From: Aquatica leii
Taxonomy: Eukaryota; Arthropoda; Insecta; Coleoptera; Lampyridae
NCBI GenBank assembly: GCA_035610365.1
Contig: CM069438.1
Span: forward strand, 35,767,869-35,831,868
Reading direction: 5' to 3'
DNA length: 64,000 nt
Shown here: positions 12,554-25,180 of the stretch, piece by piece
Layout of the letters: each line of letters opens with the position of its first letter
Numbering within the stretch: position 1 is the stretch's first letter
Notes under the pieces: generated by a model
Databases searched by the model: none
Seen by the model: the letters and a program-made list of their open reading frames with translations, nothing else
What the model was told of the DNA's origin: nothing
Made by a program: the position numbers and the translations under genes

Positions 12554-15220
12554 TGTTTATATACATCATAGTTAGACAATGGCGCTAAAATTGGAAACAT
12601 TAATTTGGATGTAAAACGCTAGTAGTTTTGGATGCAAACGCAAAATTGACATATCTGGCGCTGCTTTTATTAATATTACAGATTTCTAAGTTACAGTTTA
12701 GTATATTCTCTTACAGTATTCTACAAAAATACAGTTTCAGAGATTTGGAAAAGACATACGTTCTTTTTATTACATGTAAAATAACCTTGAAAGAAAATTA
12801 TATCTATGCACGATAACACTTATGTTATGAAATTCGGTCTACGTAAACAACTGGTATTCGGAGAAACATAATCATTCTCCTAATAGAAAACAATTTTATG
12901 AATGAACGTACAGTTTATAATTTGTATATATTTTTTTATAATATTCGAGCGATTAAAACAATAAAATAAATTACCAAATTTGCAAAATTTCTATTCAAAT
13001 TTGATGTAAATTAGATTAAAATTAACTAGTCAATACACATGCTGATAAAAAATTAGAAAAGATATATTGATAACGAAATGACTAGAAAGATTTATGAATT
13101 TGGGTGGGCAGGCATGTTTAGCTAAAAATGGTCTTTTTATATCAATAAATATTCTACATTTTTCTGTTTATTGACATAATAAAAACACATCTGGGGTTTA
13201 GTATATTGTAGGCAATGCTGGTATCATTTCTGGCCGAATGCTTGCGTTTGTAATTATGCAGTGCACGCCGCTTAATAAAATCACGCTGCGATTTCAGGTT
13301 TTTGATAACAATAACCGAATGATAACAATATCCAAAAAATCAGAAAAAAATGCTTATTTGTTAGAAAGCAGTAAATACATACAGCGTGTATGTGATTAAC
13401 AGGTTGTTAATGTACTAAATAAAATCACTTGTTAGCGAAATGAAGCGTTCGGAAAATCTTTTGACCAAAAATGTATGCACACTTAAGTTGTGTCGCCGTT
13501 TCTTCCAAAACAAGCAAAAAAAATTTGGATTATATATTATGGTAACGTACTGAATTTACCATTATAGGTTAATCATTTTCCTGAAAGAAAGAGCCGATGT
13601 TGAAGTTGCACACTATGCTGCCACTCTGTTGGAGTGTAGAGGTCTTTGTTGACGCATCTTAGAACCAGTGTTACTCTAAGAACGTAAATTTTGTTTGTTA
13701 ACACGTCCACGGAGGTAAAAATGTGACTTGTCCGAGAAAAAATTGCATAGTTTTGAGGCAAATTTGTTTTCAGTAGCAAATTGTTTGGCTTTATAATCAC
13801 GAAACTGTAGTACGTAGACAATTATCATTTTGTAGAAATGCATAGAAAGATATTCACGCAAAATCCGACGGTCCGTTGAGTGCCAATGCTTTTTGGAATT
13901 TTTTACGGTCTTCTTCTTATCGTCAGCAGATTTTCTATATCTCTAAATGCATATACCCACGAAATAATCCGATCTCGATTAGGAAGTGGACCGCGGAGAC
14001 AAATTAAAAAAAAATCACTAAGTAAAAAAATCAATGAAGACATAAAGAATTATAATGGCACGCAGAATAACCAAGCCCCACGTTTGGCGCCAAATTTTGT
14101 TACGTAAATTTTACTGTAATTTAGCGCAAGTGGCAGTTTAAAATACTTTGGAAAAAGTGTCGTGGATGGTTTAAAATATTTAAAAATGTGGAAACTAATG
14201 GGCTTGACACTAACACATACGTGTGATTTTCTTAACGTAGAAAATAGTAGTGATTTTATTGGTTTTTGGTATGTAAAATGACGTATTATAGAGCAAAAAT
14301 CCTACAGTACAAAAACAACACCAAAATATTTTTAACATAACAAATTCCCTCTCAAACATAAAACCTGAAAAGTGGACACTAAAATGAAGAATAAAATTTT
14401 TGGTATACGCCAAAGACAGAACTTTAAAATCTAAACTCAACCTAATCACAATGACACCCAACCCAACGTAAACAAAAGAAGTTTAGACCACAGTCGAAAA
14501 CAACGCTCTAAAACCCTATAAAACAACTTACAGATACAAATCCAACCCTAAATATAATTCCCAAAACCTAGAGTAGATATCCGTCTATAATAAAAATCGA
14601 CATTGAGCAGACTTCCTAGATATTGATACTTTTTGTATCAAAAGAATTATTATTTAAAAACATTTAAATAAGGTAATTGTTTGCCAGTAGCGGCTCGTAA
14701 AGTCGGGTTTAAAATAGGCAACATTTTTTTAAATGCTTATAGGTAATGTTATCGTTTTAAGATATCATTATGGCATTATGTAGGTAACTACCCAAATGTT
14801 TTGAAGTATTATCTGTTTTGTCGAAATAAAACAATAAACATGGAAAAGGAAACAAAACGCTTATCGTATCACATCCACATACCCACCTATTTTTCAACTG
14901 ACTTCAAAAAAAGGATACGATTTTCAATTCGTCGAAAAATATGTTTTTTAATGTAAGCTGTGTTTTTTACGATGCTGACTGATTTCAATTATATTTTTTT
15001 TATCAGAAAGAGGATCATTTAGCAGTGGTTCCATTTCAATTTGATCAAATTTTGATGATAGGATATATGAGAAAATAATGAAACTCTTAAATTTACATCG
15101 CCATGAAGTTCTCTTGAACGATGTGCATTTTTAAGGTTTTCAGTAACTATAACTACTATTGTTAACGTTACAAAAAAGAAAAACATAATTTTTGTAAACA
15201 AAAAAAAACGTTTCAAAAAA
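12554..15220. other. Intergenic region, no intact gene
   Basis: AT-rich sequence with short frames only. The interval 14210-14461 contains a fragment of the membrane-protein-like repeat family described separately. The rest (12554-14209, 14462-15220) shows no family I recognise on either strand. Confidence 0.4.
14210..14461 (-). pseudogene. Membrane-protein-like fragment, family copy 1
   Basis: An 83-codon minus-strand frame rich in aromatic and aliphatic residues, with the block EFVMLKIFWC followed by a hydrophobic segment. The same block occurs on the minus strand at 33304-33627 (EFVMLKIFWCGFYTVV) and in decayed form at 37280-37380. It reads like one or two transmembrane helices, loosely recalling the last helices of insect chemosensory receptors, but the signature residues are not clear. 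Because the copies are broken by stops and frameshifts I call it a pseudogene-like repeat and leave the family open. Confidence 0.4.
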
Positions 15221-15227
15221 AATCTAT

Positions 15228-15458
15228 AAAAACACTAAAAAGTAAAAAATGATTTAATTTATTTGCATTTAAACGATAATTTTTTTTTATTTACATGAAA
15301 TTACTTTTTGAAGTCGATGCTTAACTCATTTGAGTTAAGTCTAATTATACGTCAATGTTATACAAGGCATCGACAATAAGTAACTTTATGTAAATAAAAA
15401 TTTCGTCGTTTGATGAGTAAATTAAATTATTTTATACTTTTTAGTTTTTTGATTTGTT
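15228..15458. repeat. Imperfect ~230-bp inverted repeat
   Basis: Arms of about 95 bp (15228-15322 and 15362-15458) pair in inverted orientation. The left arm has ACACTAAAAAGTA near its start and TTTACATGAAATTACTTTTTG before the centre, matched in reverse complement by the right arm. The centre contains the perfect short palindrome CTTAACTCATTTGAGTTAAG at 15322-15341. It looks like a fold-back or MITE-type element without coding capacity. No target duplication was identified. Confidence 0.6.
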
Positions 15459-16150
15459 ACAATTTCTTTATTATAAACTGCACTAGAAAAATGCCGTGTA
15501 AAATTATGATTATTAGTCTTATCTAAATTTTATTTCAACCTTTTCTTCTAACGACAGTTTTACAAATGCATTTATAAAAATAAGTCAAAAATTACGTAAG
15601 ACAAATTAGCGTTTTACTTCGAACACGTCGTACACGTTCTACAGATTAATCACTACTGAACGGCGAGCTATAACAGCGCGAGTCTTTTTGCACGTTAAAT
15701 CTTTATATAAAAATCTCGTAGTAAGAGTTGTGACGTTACGTTATAATGCTCTGACACATATAAGAAATGCGCTCCAATAATTGTAGCCCAAACATAAAAC
15801 AATTCCAATACGACAACCGTATTAAATTAATGTTTTAGAGTAATAAAAAGTAGATGATACCTATATACTATAAATATTTTAAATATTTTAATTCATAATA
15901 ATTTGTACCGTCTTTTTTTTATTTTAATGAACGTTTAGAGGGCTCGCGCCCTAGAGCCTTTATGAACCAGGCGCCACTGATGTTTTGGGAAGAAAAATTA
16001 TGTCGTTAACGAGCGATTTTTACCAGACTATTCAAAGCTCTGAATAGTCAAATGAAAAATGACGCTATTCGCAAGTTGAAAAAAAAGTTAAAATTTTCAC
16101 CTTGAACGCGACTGTGAGTGAAAAGTTGCATACACGCCAACAATAATGTC
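15459..16150. other. Intergenic region, nothing recognised
   Basis: AT-rich sequence with no coding frame of note and no recognised repeat. Confidence 0.4.
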
Positions 16151-16154
16151 TCTA

Positions 16155-16680
16155 ATCTCTAGCTTAGTTTATAAATTGATTACCTAACTTTGTAGTGGTT
16201 CTTTGTTAGATTGTCGTTTGTTTCTTCAAGTTTGTCGATTTTTTATGTACCTTTTTAGAAGTTTAGAATCTGGCTTAGTTGATTACTTAACTCTTTAAAG
16301 ATTTTTAATTAGATTTCGATTTAATCGCGAAGGCTTTTACGGCCGGAGTCTATGCTAATATTAAAACGTCTTCCGGGTTTGAACCGTGTTGATGTTGTAA
16401 CCGAAGTTGCCAATATTTTCTCCAATTTTGTAAGCGGCTTTGTCAGGGCGTAAAAAAGTAAACAATAATCTAATAAAGAACTACTATAGAGTTAAAACTT
16501 TTGAACTAAACCAGATTCTAAACTTTATAGAAGTGACTTAAAAAAATTGTGTACGTATATGTAGAAGTTTCGTCGTGGTTGGATGAGCTCAACTCTGATT
16601 GGGTTACGTTTGAACATCGTTATCACAATTGAAGTTATTGGGGTATTTGATGATTTCAATGCTTTCGTAAAGTTTCCTAA
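16155..16680 (-). mobile_element. Penelope-like element terminal fragments
   Basis: 16322-16680 matches, in minus orientation, the 3' terminus of the Penelope-like copy at 25760-26310. Shared strings include CTTCCGGGTTTG, a GTTGTAACCG-type block, AGGGCG, GAAGTTAT and TTTGATGATTTC. Next to it, 16155-16321 matches the plus-oriented terminal part at 29860-30050 (GTGGTTCTTTGTTAGATT, GTTTAGAATCTGGCTTAG). The two pieces face each other, like the inverted arrangement at 25.8-30.1 kb. The hammerhead-like core is decayed here (TTTGTCAGGGCG instead of TTCATCAGGGCG). No coding sequence is left except perhaps a few codons of the endonuclease end. Confidence 0.7.
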
Positions 16681-16989
16681 TAAAGACTATAACACACGGA
16701 TTGTAAAGGTGTAAAAAATAATAAAGTAGTTTGTCGAGTCACCTGTTTGCTTAGCTTAAGTCGAAGATGGTCGGAGATTGAGTTGTTAGTACCCAACTTT
16801 GTCTGATGCGTCTGTGCACTGCGTGACTTTTCCTTGTAACTAGAAAATTAAAGTAAAAAGGAAAAAGTTTGGGTCGGGGAAACGATGCCCAAACCCGCAA
16901 TAAGAAGAGAACAAAATTTGACAGCAAAGTTGAGGACTAAATATCGACCTTGGTACACTCCTAATTGATAACGACGATATGATATATCC

Positions 16990-17436
16990 ATTGAATTAAA
17001 ATTACAGTTTATTTTAAATAGGAATTAGCATACGATTTAAAATTGTTTTTATCGAGGAACGTGCCCGTTTTGACACTCGAACTCAAGGATAGTGCTGCAG
17101 AATCTTCTATCTGTACCATTTGCTTAGGAGGCGGTACAAACCACGTGATCTTTAATCATCTAAAGACAAATTCATTTAGGAATCTTAACTGGAACCAATT
17201 TGTCGCCGATAACTACAAGTTGAAGTTGCTTAATACCAGCTGCCTGGGCTCCGTCTCGCATTTTAGATAGTACTAGGAACACTTATTTGCCTCAGGCTGT
17301 CTTGTTTTCTACAGTTACTCCGCCTACAAACGTATATTTCATTGTTTCTTCCTTGTCCACACCGGCGTCGTCTTCTATTATGTCGACATTTTTCGTTGTA
17401 ATTGTATTACCAGCAGTCAGAACTCTTCTTCTCAAA
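16990..17436 (-). pseudogene. Unidentified coding-like scraps
   Basis: The minus strand has two short open stretches. One, about 17440-17295, encodes an acidic segment with NVDIIEDDAG and MKYTFVGGVTVENK before a stop. The second, about 17270-17165, encodes VFLVLSKMRDGAQAAG and LVVIGDKLVPVKIPK. Composition and lack of stops suggest remnants of a real gene or mobile element, but I do not recognise the family. They abut the 320-bp direct repeat. Confidence 0.25.
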
Positions 17437-17770
17437 ATATTGAAAAGATGCTTTTAGCTAGCAGCAGGCTTCAAAAGAAAACTAAACTGTGAGTAATTTA
17501 TTTCCTACTTTAATTTTTTTTTATGTTGTGCACACGACTATACGCACACGTTCGATTTTTGTCACAATTAACAATAATATTTTGTTTTGTGACTAATAGA
17601 CGGTGCGCTCTGGTTCTCTACATTATCGAGAGTTGTATTTTTGAAGTAAAATTTATAACTAAAAATTTATTTGCTGTCGGATTGTAAAAGTTTTAGGCCG
17701 ACAAGATTACTTTGTCGTACGACGTGTTGCCCAACGAAAGGGGGCTTATTTCATATTGTCTGTTATACCG
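17437..17770 (+). repeat. ~320-bp direct repeat, copy 2
   Basis: Second copy of the repeat at 12238-12553, same orientation, with scattered substitutions and small indels. It ends about 450 bp before the start codon of P450 B. Copy 1 lies between A and B. Confidence 0.75.
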
Positions 17771-18227
17771 ACCTACGTGCTAGCGTTTGATCGCACTTCG
17801 TCCGCGAAACAGACCTTTTTGAGTTTTTTTTTGAGTTTTAGTGCATGTGTTATAACCTTAACTCAAAAGATTTACGGCACTGCATTTTATAAATTTACCA
17901 GTTTATTGATTCTTACATCTCCAATAGTCGTCTAAAATTCATCATGACCTACTTTGTTTGGTTACTTATCTCCTTCCAGTTAAAAGGAAACATCACTTTA
18001 AATGATTAAGATTTGTTTTTTTCAGAAAGCAAGTCGTAAAAACACGTAAATTAGACTTGTTAATCAATGGTTGTACTTTGTTCATACGGTGATTACAGGT
18101 TAAATGATTAAGCAATTTATTTTTTTTAAACTGAGTTGATACTGATATAAACTAAAAACAAATGAAAATTAAGTATCGATTTTATTGTCGAACGAATTGA
18201 TGTGCCTTCTGTGCAGCGTGTTTCAAA

Positions 18228-19857
18228 ATGATAGTGTATTTAGTCGTTGTATTGGTAATTATATTTTTAACCTTGGCAATTTTCAAATCGAGCTTTAACT
18301 ACTGGAAAAGAAGAGGCGTTTACGCACCAACGCCATCTATCCCATTTGGCAACGCCAAAAATATGATAACGCAAAAATGCTGCTTTGGTACCGATTTCAT
18401 GCACGCGCACAATCACTTTAAAGAAAAATCGCTTCGTTTCGGAGGTTACTATTTTCTGACTTTTCCAATTTTCGTACTAGTCGATTTGGACCTAATCAAA
18501 AAAATTTTTGTAACCGATTTTGAATATTTTACCAACCACACAATGTTCGCAGAAGAATACGATCCTTTGAGCAAAAATCTTTTTACATTAAAAGAAAACG
18601 AATGGAAACAAATGCGATCGAAATTAACGCCTGCTTTTACAGCATCGAAAAATAAGATGTATTTTGAAACGGTGTTAAAGTGCGTTGATGGTCTTGTAAA
18701 AGTAGTAGACGATGCCTCTGCAACAAACGAAAAAATCGACGTCAAAGAACTATCGTCCAGATTATCAGTCGATGTAATTACATCGTGCGCGTTTGGAGTC
18801 GAGACCAATTCGCTCAAGGACCCCAACTCTGAACTACAAAAAATTGCTGTTGATATTTTACGACCATCGATACAAAATACTATTAGATTGCTTGTGGGAA
18901 CAATCAATCCCAAACTGTTAAGTTTCTTCAAAATTAAATTTGTTCCAAAAAAGGTCACTGATTTTTTCCTCAATCTTATGAAGGAAACTATAAGCTATCG
19001 AGAGACAAATCAAGTAATTAGGCAAGATTTTATACATCTTCTGCTTCAAATCAAAAACAATGCAAACATTTCTGAAGATTCTGTTGGAAATTTTGAACAA
19101 ACGGTAAGCGCGCCTCAATTGACAGTAAGAGAAATGGCAGCGCAATCAATGATTTTTTTTGTCGGTGGATTTGAAGCTTCCAGTACCACAATTATGTATT
19201 GTTTGTACGAGTTAGCCAAAAACCAAGCGATACAAGACAAAGCTAGAGCGGAAGTTCAAAAACGTTTTTCTGAAGATGCTCGAAATGATAAATTGACTTA
19301 CGTTCAACTGCAGAATTTGCCTTACACAGACAAAGTGGTTTATGGTAAGACGTGTTTTTAAATAGTGTTTTTACTATATAACTTTTAGAGACGCTGCGTA
19401 AGTATCCACCACTACCAGTAATTCCTAGAGAATGCACCAAAGACTACATGATTCCAAACACCAACGTTCGAATCGAAAAAGGAAGCTTTGTTGTTGTTTC
19501 CAGTTTGGCTATTCAAAGAGATCCCGACATTTATCCAAATCCAGACGAGTTTGATCCCGAAAGGTTTTCGTCTGAAAACATAAAAAGCAGACACACGTGC
19601 GCATGGTTGCCATTTGGTGTCGGACCTAGAACGTGCATCGGTAAGATGAACATACGTTTTCTTTCTTAACTCAACTATTTATATTTTTTGCAGCGTACCA
19701 GTTTGGTGTAATGGAAACAAAAATGGCAATTGCAACGATATTGAATCGGTATAGATTTAGGCTTAATCCAGCAACCAAACAACCTTTGGGAATAGCCTCA
19801 AAAACAGTACTCCTTCGACCCGATTCTACAATATGGCTAAATTTTGAAAGACTATAA
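18228..19857 (+). CDS. Cytochrome P450 B (CYP6-type, clan 3)
   Basis: Paralogue of gene A with identical exon sizes (18228-19344, 19389-19640, 19694-19857; 1117, 252 and 164 bp) and 510 residues. Introns are 44 and 53 bp, phase 1, GT-AG. Residues 1-19 form a membrane anchor and PTPSIPFGN the hinge. W126-R130 is the C-helix pair, ETLR (373-376) the ExxR motif, FDPERF the PERF motif, and FGVGPRTCIA carries haem-ligand Cys455. The I-helix reads GGFEAS: position 317, the usual Thr that helps proton delivery to bound oxygen, is Ala (gene A has Thr). That does not prove inactivity but may change coupling or chemistry. A possible polyadenylation signal is at 19956. Substrate unknown; broad xenobiotic or plant-compound oxidation is typical of the family. 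Confidence 0.92.
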
Positions 19858-21040
19858 CTATCAAAAAAATCAATAATTTAAGCTTCATTTGTTTAAGATC
19901 TATTAAACAAACAAAAAAACTTACGATAATTTTGGTAATAGTTAACGCTTTTAATAATAAATTCTAAGAGCCAATAGTTTGGTATAAGCTCAGAAAGTGA
20001 CGTTTTTAATTTTGTCGAATAATTCAAAGTCATTTTTTGTTACTGTTGAAATAGCTCTAGGAGATGTAGAGATGGCTAGCGTGTAAAGTGTTGATTTTTC
20101 ACTGCCGAACAAAATTAAACTCTACTACTAAGTGCATCTTAATCTAATTCTTAACCAAAACTCTATCATATTTGGTGCTAGTCTAACCACTTTACCTTCT
20201 CCAACATATGTTTTTGACTATTTAAATTTTACTTCAACATTTTATCAACCAACTGGACTAGTTCTTAGTATTGATTCAACTAATCTATCTCAAAAACTGA
20301 GCTTCAAAAGCAGATATTACTCCTACTGGGGTTAGAGGTTGCAATGTAACCAGAACCTAATCGTATTCAAAAATTAAAATACGCGAACCAAAAGCACACA
20401 TAGATATCACAGTGGCTGTAATTGTCAAGCTAGCCCTCTCTCATTTTACGTTGTAAAATACAGAAAAAAATAAATTGCAGTTTTTATTTAATGATTACTG
20501 TCTTTTAACTGAGTGTAAATGTAAGATAATTACATGATTTAAGTTTACTCAGTAATCAGTTTATAATCAAAGATATCAATAAACATCGAAAAGTTAAAAC
20601 ATTCTAAATTTAAGTCAATTAAACAAATAGACAGATATGATAACAGATTTAAAGTCTCAACACATATAAACACATGCACAAACATCATTATATTACATAG
20701 AAAAAGTATTAGTTGATTGACGACTTCCTAGTAGGTACTGAAGTCCTGGTTACGGAAGCAACTCAGTTATTAGTTGATAGATTGGAACAAACAGATTTTT
20801 GACTGCTTTGGCTAATTTAGTATCGGAGATGGTCGCGGGTTAAGATGGTATTGCCTAAAGTAGTATTATTTTGCTATCTCTAATAAACTACGACGTTTGC
20901 TTTATTTATTTTTAATAATAATTACTACATGTCTATTAAAATTTAATCAAGTCACTTTTTAATTCAAACAAAATAGCGTGGTTTTTTTTCTTTTTTGTGT
21001 TTATTTTTTTTGGTGATTTTAATACAATTAACATTTCGTT
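19858..21040. other. Intergenic region, nothing recognised
   Basis: AT-rich sequence between P450 B and a LINE. Short frames only (for example 20132-20335) without motifs. The string TTTGGTATAAGCTCA at 19978 reappears almost unchanged at 23990 just after the LINE, so the LINE region may sit in duplicated flank sequence. Confidence 0.4.
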
Positions 21041-23997
21041 ATTCAAAAAGGGCAAACATTTAAGTAGTGTAAAGTGTAGAGGAGAAGGGAAATTATGTCG
21101 GATTCCAAGGAAGGGTAGTCTGAAGGAAAAAGAAAAAGGTAAGCTACGATGGAGGAGGTGTTCAGGATGAGCACCAAAGTAAGGAAATCACCGGCAGCGG
21201 AGGGAAAAGAGACGAAGGATGGGGAATTAATAGGAATGTGTAAAAAACTGTTAAAGGAGGTAAAAAGTATAAGAGAAGAACAAATTAAGATGGGTAAGAA
21301 GTTGGAAGAGAATAATAAAGAGGTAAAGGAGATGAAAGAAGAATTAAAAAAGTCAAATGAAGAATGAAAAAGGAAATTTGAAGAAATGAGAGAAAAGTAT
21401 AGAAAGTTGGAGGCCAGATTGGAGAAGATAGAAAGAAGCTGCGAAAAAACCGAAAAAGAAAAAAGGAGAACAAACATAATCATAAGAGGTATGGAGGTGA
21501 AAGATGGAAAGAAGGAGCAAAAAGAACAAGTGGAAAATTGAATAAAGAAGGATTTAAATATTGAGAAAACAGTGGTAGAAACTAGAAAGTTAGCAGAGCG
21601 TGTAATGTTAGTAAGGATGGGTATATTTGAGGATAATGGAAGCAAAAAAGAAGGTTAAGAGGTACGAGCATTTATTTAGACGATGACATGACGAGAAGGG
21701 AAATAGATATACAAAAGAAGATAAGATATGAGGCGAGTAAGATGAAAGGAGAGGGGAAAAGGGTTAAAATAGGATTCTTGAAAGTGTGGGTGGAAGGTAA
21801 AGAAAGATTTTGGGATGAAGAGAGGGGAACTCTAGTAAAGAAGGGGGCAAAAAACTAAGAGTTGGGGAAGGGGGAAGGATGGATCAAATGATGTTGGATT
21901 AGCAAGTTTTAAGGAAAAAGAGATGGAAAAGCAGAATCAAATGAAATTATTGTTTTGGAATGTGGCAGGTATAAAAAAATAATGGAGAGGATTTCTGGAG
22001 ATACGTAGAGGACTTTGATATAATGGGAATGTCGGAAACATGGTTGGAGGAAAAAAACTGGAAAGTATGGAAGGAAAAATTACCAGAGGGTTATAATTGG
22101 AAGGTGGAATTTGCAACGAGAAGAGAAAGTAAAGGTAGAGCAAGAGGAGGGATACTAACGGGCATAAAAAGGAACTGGTCGGTTGAAGAAGAGGAGGAAA
22201 ACGAGAAGCAAGGAAAAATATATAGTGTTAACAGTTTATGGGCGGGATATGAGGATGATAAGTGAACAGATTGAGAAAATGGTACAGGGGGAGGAAAAGG
22301 AAAAGATTATTATAGGGGGTGATTTTAACGCGAGAACAGGGAAAAAGGGAGGAGTAATTATAGGAGGGGAAGCAAAGAGAAGAGTTAGCATGGACAAGAC
22401 AGTTAATAAGAATGGGAACATGTTAGTGGAGATGTGTGAGGAAATGGATATTCAATCCTTAATGGAAATATAGAGGAGGGGGACAGAGGTGACTATACTT
22501 ATATGGAAGGGAGGGGGGAATCGGTGATTGATTACGTGATGGTGAGTGGAGAGATGTGGGAGGACATAGAAAGTTTTAATGTGGGGGATGAAGAGGAATC
22601 GGATTATCAGCCACTGGAAGTGATTTTAAAAGGAAAGGAGCAAGGAATTAAGGAGGAACAGAAGGGATGGGGAGTAAAAAAGGTGTAGACTGAAGAAAGC
22701 ATAGAAAGATATAAGATGAAGTTGGAGCAAGTGATTTGGGGAGATGTAGGGGGGGAAGAAGGACTAAATGAGTTGACTGCAGAAATGGAGAAGGCTGTTG
22801 AAAAGAAAAGGTTTGAGAGAAAACAAGGAAAAAAGAGGAACGAAAATAGGTGGTGGAATAGAGAATGTAGAGAAGCAAAAACAGAGATGAGAAATGCTAG
22901 AAGAAGATGGAAGAAAGGTAGAATAAATGTGCAGGAGTATAAGGAGAAGAAATTGAAGTTTAAAAATGTATGTTCAAAGAGAAAGGTGTTGTATAAAGAG
23001 GAAATGGAGAAACAAGTAAAGGAAATAAAGAAAGAAAGAAAAATGTGGGAATTTCTAAACAAGGAGAGAAGAAGATATAAGAGGAGAGGAGGTTTAATGG
23101 ATATAAAGGTGTGGCTGGGTTATTGTATGGAGCGTTTGGAGGGAACAATAGAAGGACCAGGGCAGGTGATTTTGCAAGGGGTAAATACAATACAGGAAGG
23201 GTGGGAGATAACGAAATAGGAAATGGAGAAAGCAATAAATAGACTAAAATTAAGGAAGACGGCAGGAACGGACGGTACGCAAGGAGAACAATGGAAATAT
23301 GTAGGGGAGAGAGTGAGAGGAAATATAAGGAAAATTTTTAATACAATATGGAAAGGGGAGGAATTGCCAGGGAGTTGGAAAGAAAGTTTAATTCTGCCGG
23401 TTTATAAAGGAGGGGAATAAGTGGAAGAAAAAAGACTATTACCAGATTGACAGATGGGATTTAGAGTGGGAAGAAGGGCAATAGAGAATGTTTATATATT
23501 AAAACAGTTAGTGAATGGAGAGCTAGATAAGAAAAGGGGTAAGGTATACGCGTTCTTTATGGACATAGAAGCTGCGTTTGATAATGTGAATAGGGAAAAG
23601 CTATGGAAGGTGTTAAGGAAAAAGGGAATAGAGGAACAACTAGTGAGGAAACTGGAAGAGATATATAAAGAGACTAAAAATAGGGTAAAAATAGGGGATA
23701 GTGTTAGTGAAGTGTTTTGGACGAGGAAGGGGCTAAGGCAGGGGTGTCCTCTTAGCCCTATTTTATTTGCACTGTATATAGGGGACATAGAAGAAGTGTT
23801 GAAGGGAGGTCAGTGTGGTGGAGTTGTCATGGAGGGTTGGTATATGTTGGCATATGGAGACGATATGGTCATGGTGGCAAAAAATGAGTTGGAGATGAAA
23901 GGTATGATAAATACGATAAAGAGGTATCTGGAAAACAAAGACTTGGGTTTAAATGTGAGAAAGTCTAAGATGGTAGTTTTTATTTATGATTTGGTAT
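21040..23997 (+). mobile_element. Non-LTR retrotransposon (LINE), 3'-truncated and broken
   Basis: A purine-rich plus-strand element. ORF1 remains (21149-21890) encode a long Lys/Glu-rich coiled coil (repeated KxxEExxKE patterns) with an internal stop near 21365. ORF2 starts near 21930 with an endonuclease of the exonuclease-endonuclease-phosphatase fold: GMSETWLEEKNW (about 22026), IIIGGDFNARTG (about 22310), GESVIDYVMVSG (about 22515). A Lys-rich linker follows (22716-23219). The reverse transcriptase covers 23223-23997, with AFFMDIEAAFDNV, RQGCPLSPILFALYI and the catalytic box AYGDDMVMV (Gly in place of the usual Ala). Frames are broken by several frameshifts and stops (22260, 22470, 22686, 23217, 23418). 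The RT ends abruptly in AT-rich DNA at 23997, so the C-terminal domain and poly(A) tail are missing. The LINE tail at 2627-3887 is of the same general type. Clade not certain. Confidence 0.85.
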
Positions 23998-24469
23998 AAA
24001 CTCAAAAATTTAAGTTTTCAGTTTTTGGTTGTATTTTGTAACAGATGTAAAGAAGAGATTTGTCAATTGCTGATTTTCTACTGCCTGTACATAGTATATC
24101 GCAAGAACAAAAACAACCGTTGTAATCCAAAGTTTTCTTTAAACTGCTAATCAATCATTTCAAGAGTTTTTTTTCAACAAAAAATGTTGGTCATCCTATC
24201 CCAAAACCATTACCGCTGGTCATCATCTGCTGGATGCAATCTCAGAAGAAATACGTAGCAAGTGGACTGACATGATCAAAAGTCTAGACATGAAACAACA
24301 AAGTAATAGGAAACCATAGTGCCTGCCAAAAAACCTTAGTGGCCACTCCACTGCTGCACCACAAACCCACATTGATGCCAATGCAACTATTTTTGAACAA
24401 CAAAATCCAAAGGAAGAAACCTAGAATGAATCTATCTTAACACATTGTCTTCTCCAACTTTTTGATGCC

Positions 24470-25180
24470 GAAGAAAACGCCATAAAAACCATCAAACTAA
24501 ACCAACTTCTATGTCATAGCTACAAACTTTTAGACAAGATAATCTTTGCTAGAATCAGAAACAGTATCAACAAAAAACTTACATCAAATCATGACAAATC
24601 CTGATGTGAACAAGTCTTTAATCTAACCAAATACATTGAAACTGGTTACCAAAGAAAGAAGATAACAGGAATCGTTTTTATAGATTTGTCTTTATAAAAC
24701 AGTAATCCACGTTTTCTCCTCCTCGAAGCATACAAACTCATCAAGGAGTACGATCTAGTGCGCAATGGACTGTTTTCAGTTTGTCTCGGCGGAAAATCTA
24801 GCAAATGTCGTAGGCAAGCAAATGGTTTACCACAAACCGAAGTTTTAGTCCTTTTGCTTTTTAACATCTATACTAACGAGCAACCAGCTCAAACACTACA
24901 AAGCACTGAAATACCTAAGAGTTATCTTTAATCTCTCCGTAACCTACAAAGAGCACTACCATAGTGCGGAAGAAATAGTGTGCCTGAAACAACATTCTCA
25001 TGAAGCTTATTGAATGTAACTGGAGAACAAACCTATCTACTCTCCATACATCAGCTTTAGGTTGATTTTTCGCAGAGGATTATGCCGCGTCTGTGTGGAG
25101 CGGATCAGCACACTCAAAAATGGCAGACACGCCAGTAAATGAAATGGCAAAGATAAAATTTGAATATCTCAAACGTACTC
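24470..25180 (+). mobile_element. Decayed LINE reverse-transcriptase fragment
   Basis: Conceptual translation in mixed frames gives blocks typical of LINE RT in the right order: NQLLCHSYKLLDK and FARIR (about 24500-24560), LTKYIETGYQRKK then GIVFIDLS (about 24625-24690), RQANGLPQTEVLVLLLFNIYT (about 24810-24880), and a later block LKYLRVIFN (about 24905-24935). The usual Gln-Gly-Ser of the fingers/palm motif reads QTE, and stops and indels are common. A Jockey/CR1-like relationship is suggested by the LPQ-xxx-LLFNIYT string. It differs from the neighbouring LINE at 21-24 kb. No endonuclease was seen. Confidence 0.65.

Noticed and set aside
18449..18973. 174-codon minus-strand frame inside P450 B
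   Set aside because: Fully antisense to exon 1 of a gene with all P450 motifs; similar shadows occur in A, C, D and E.
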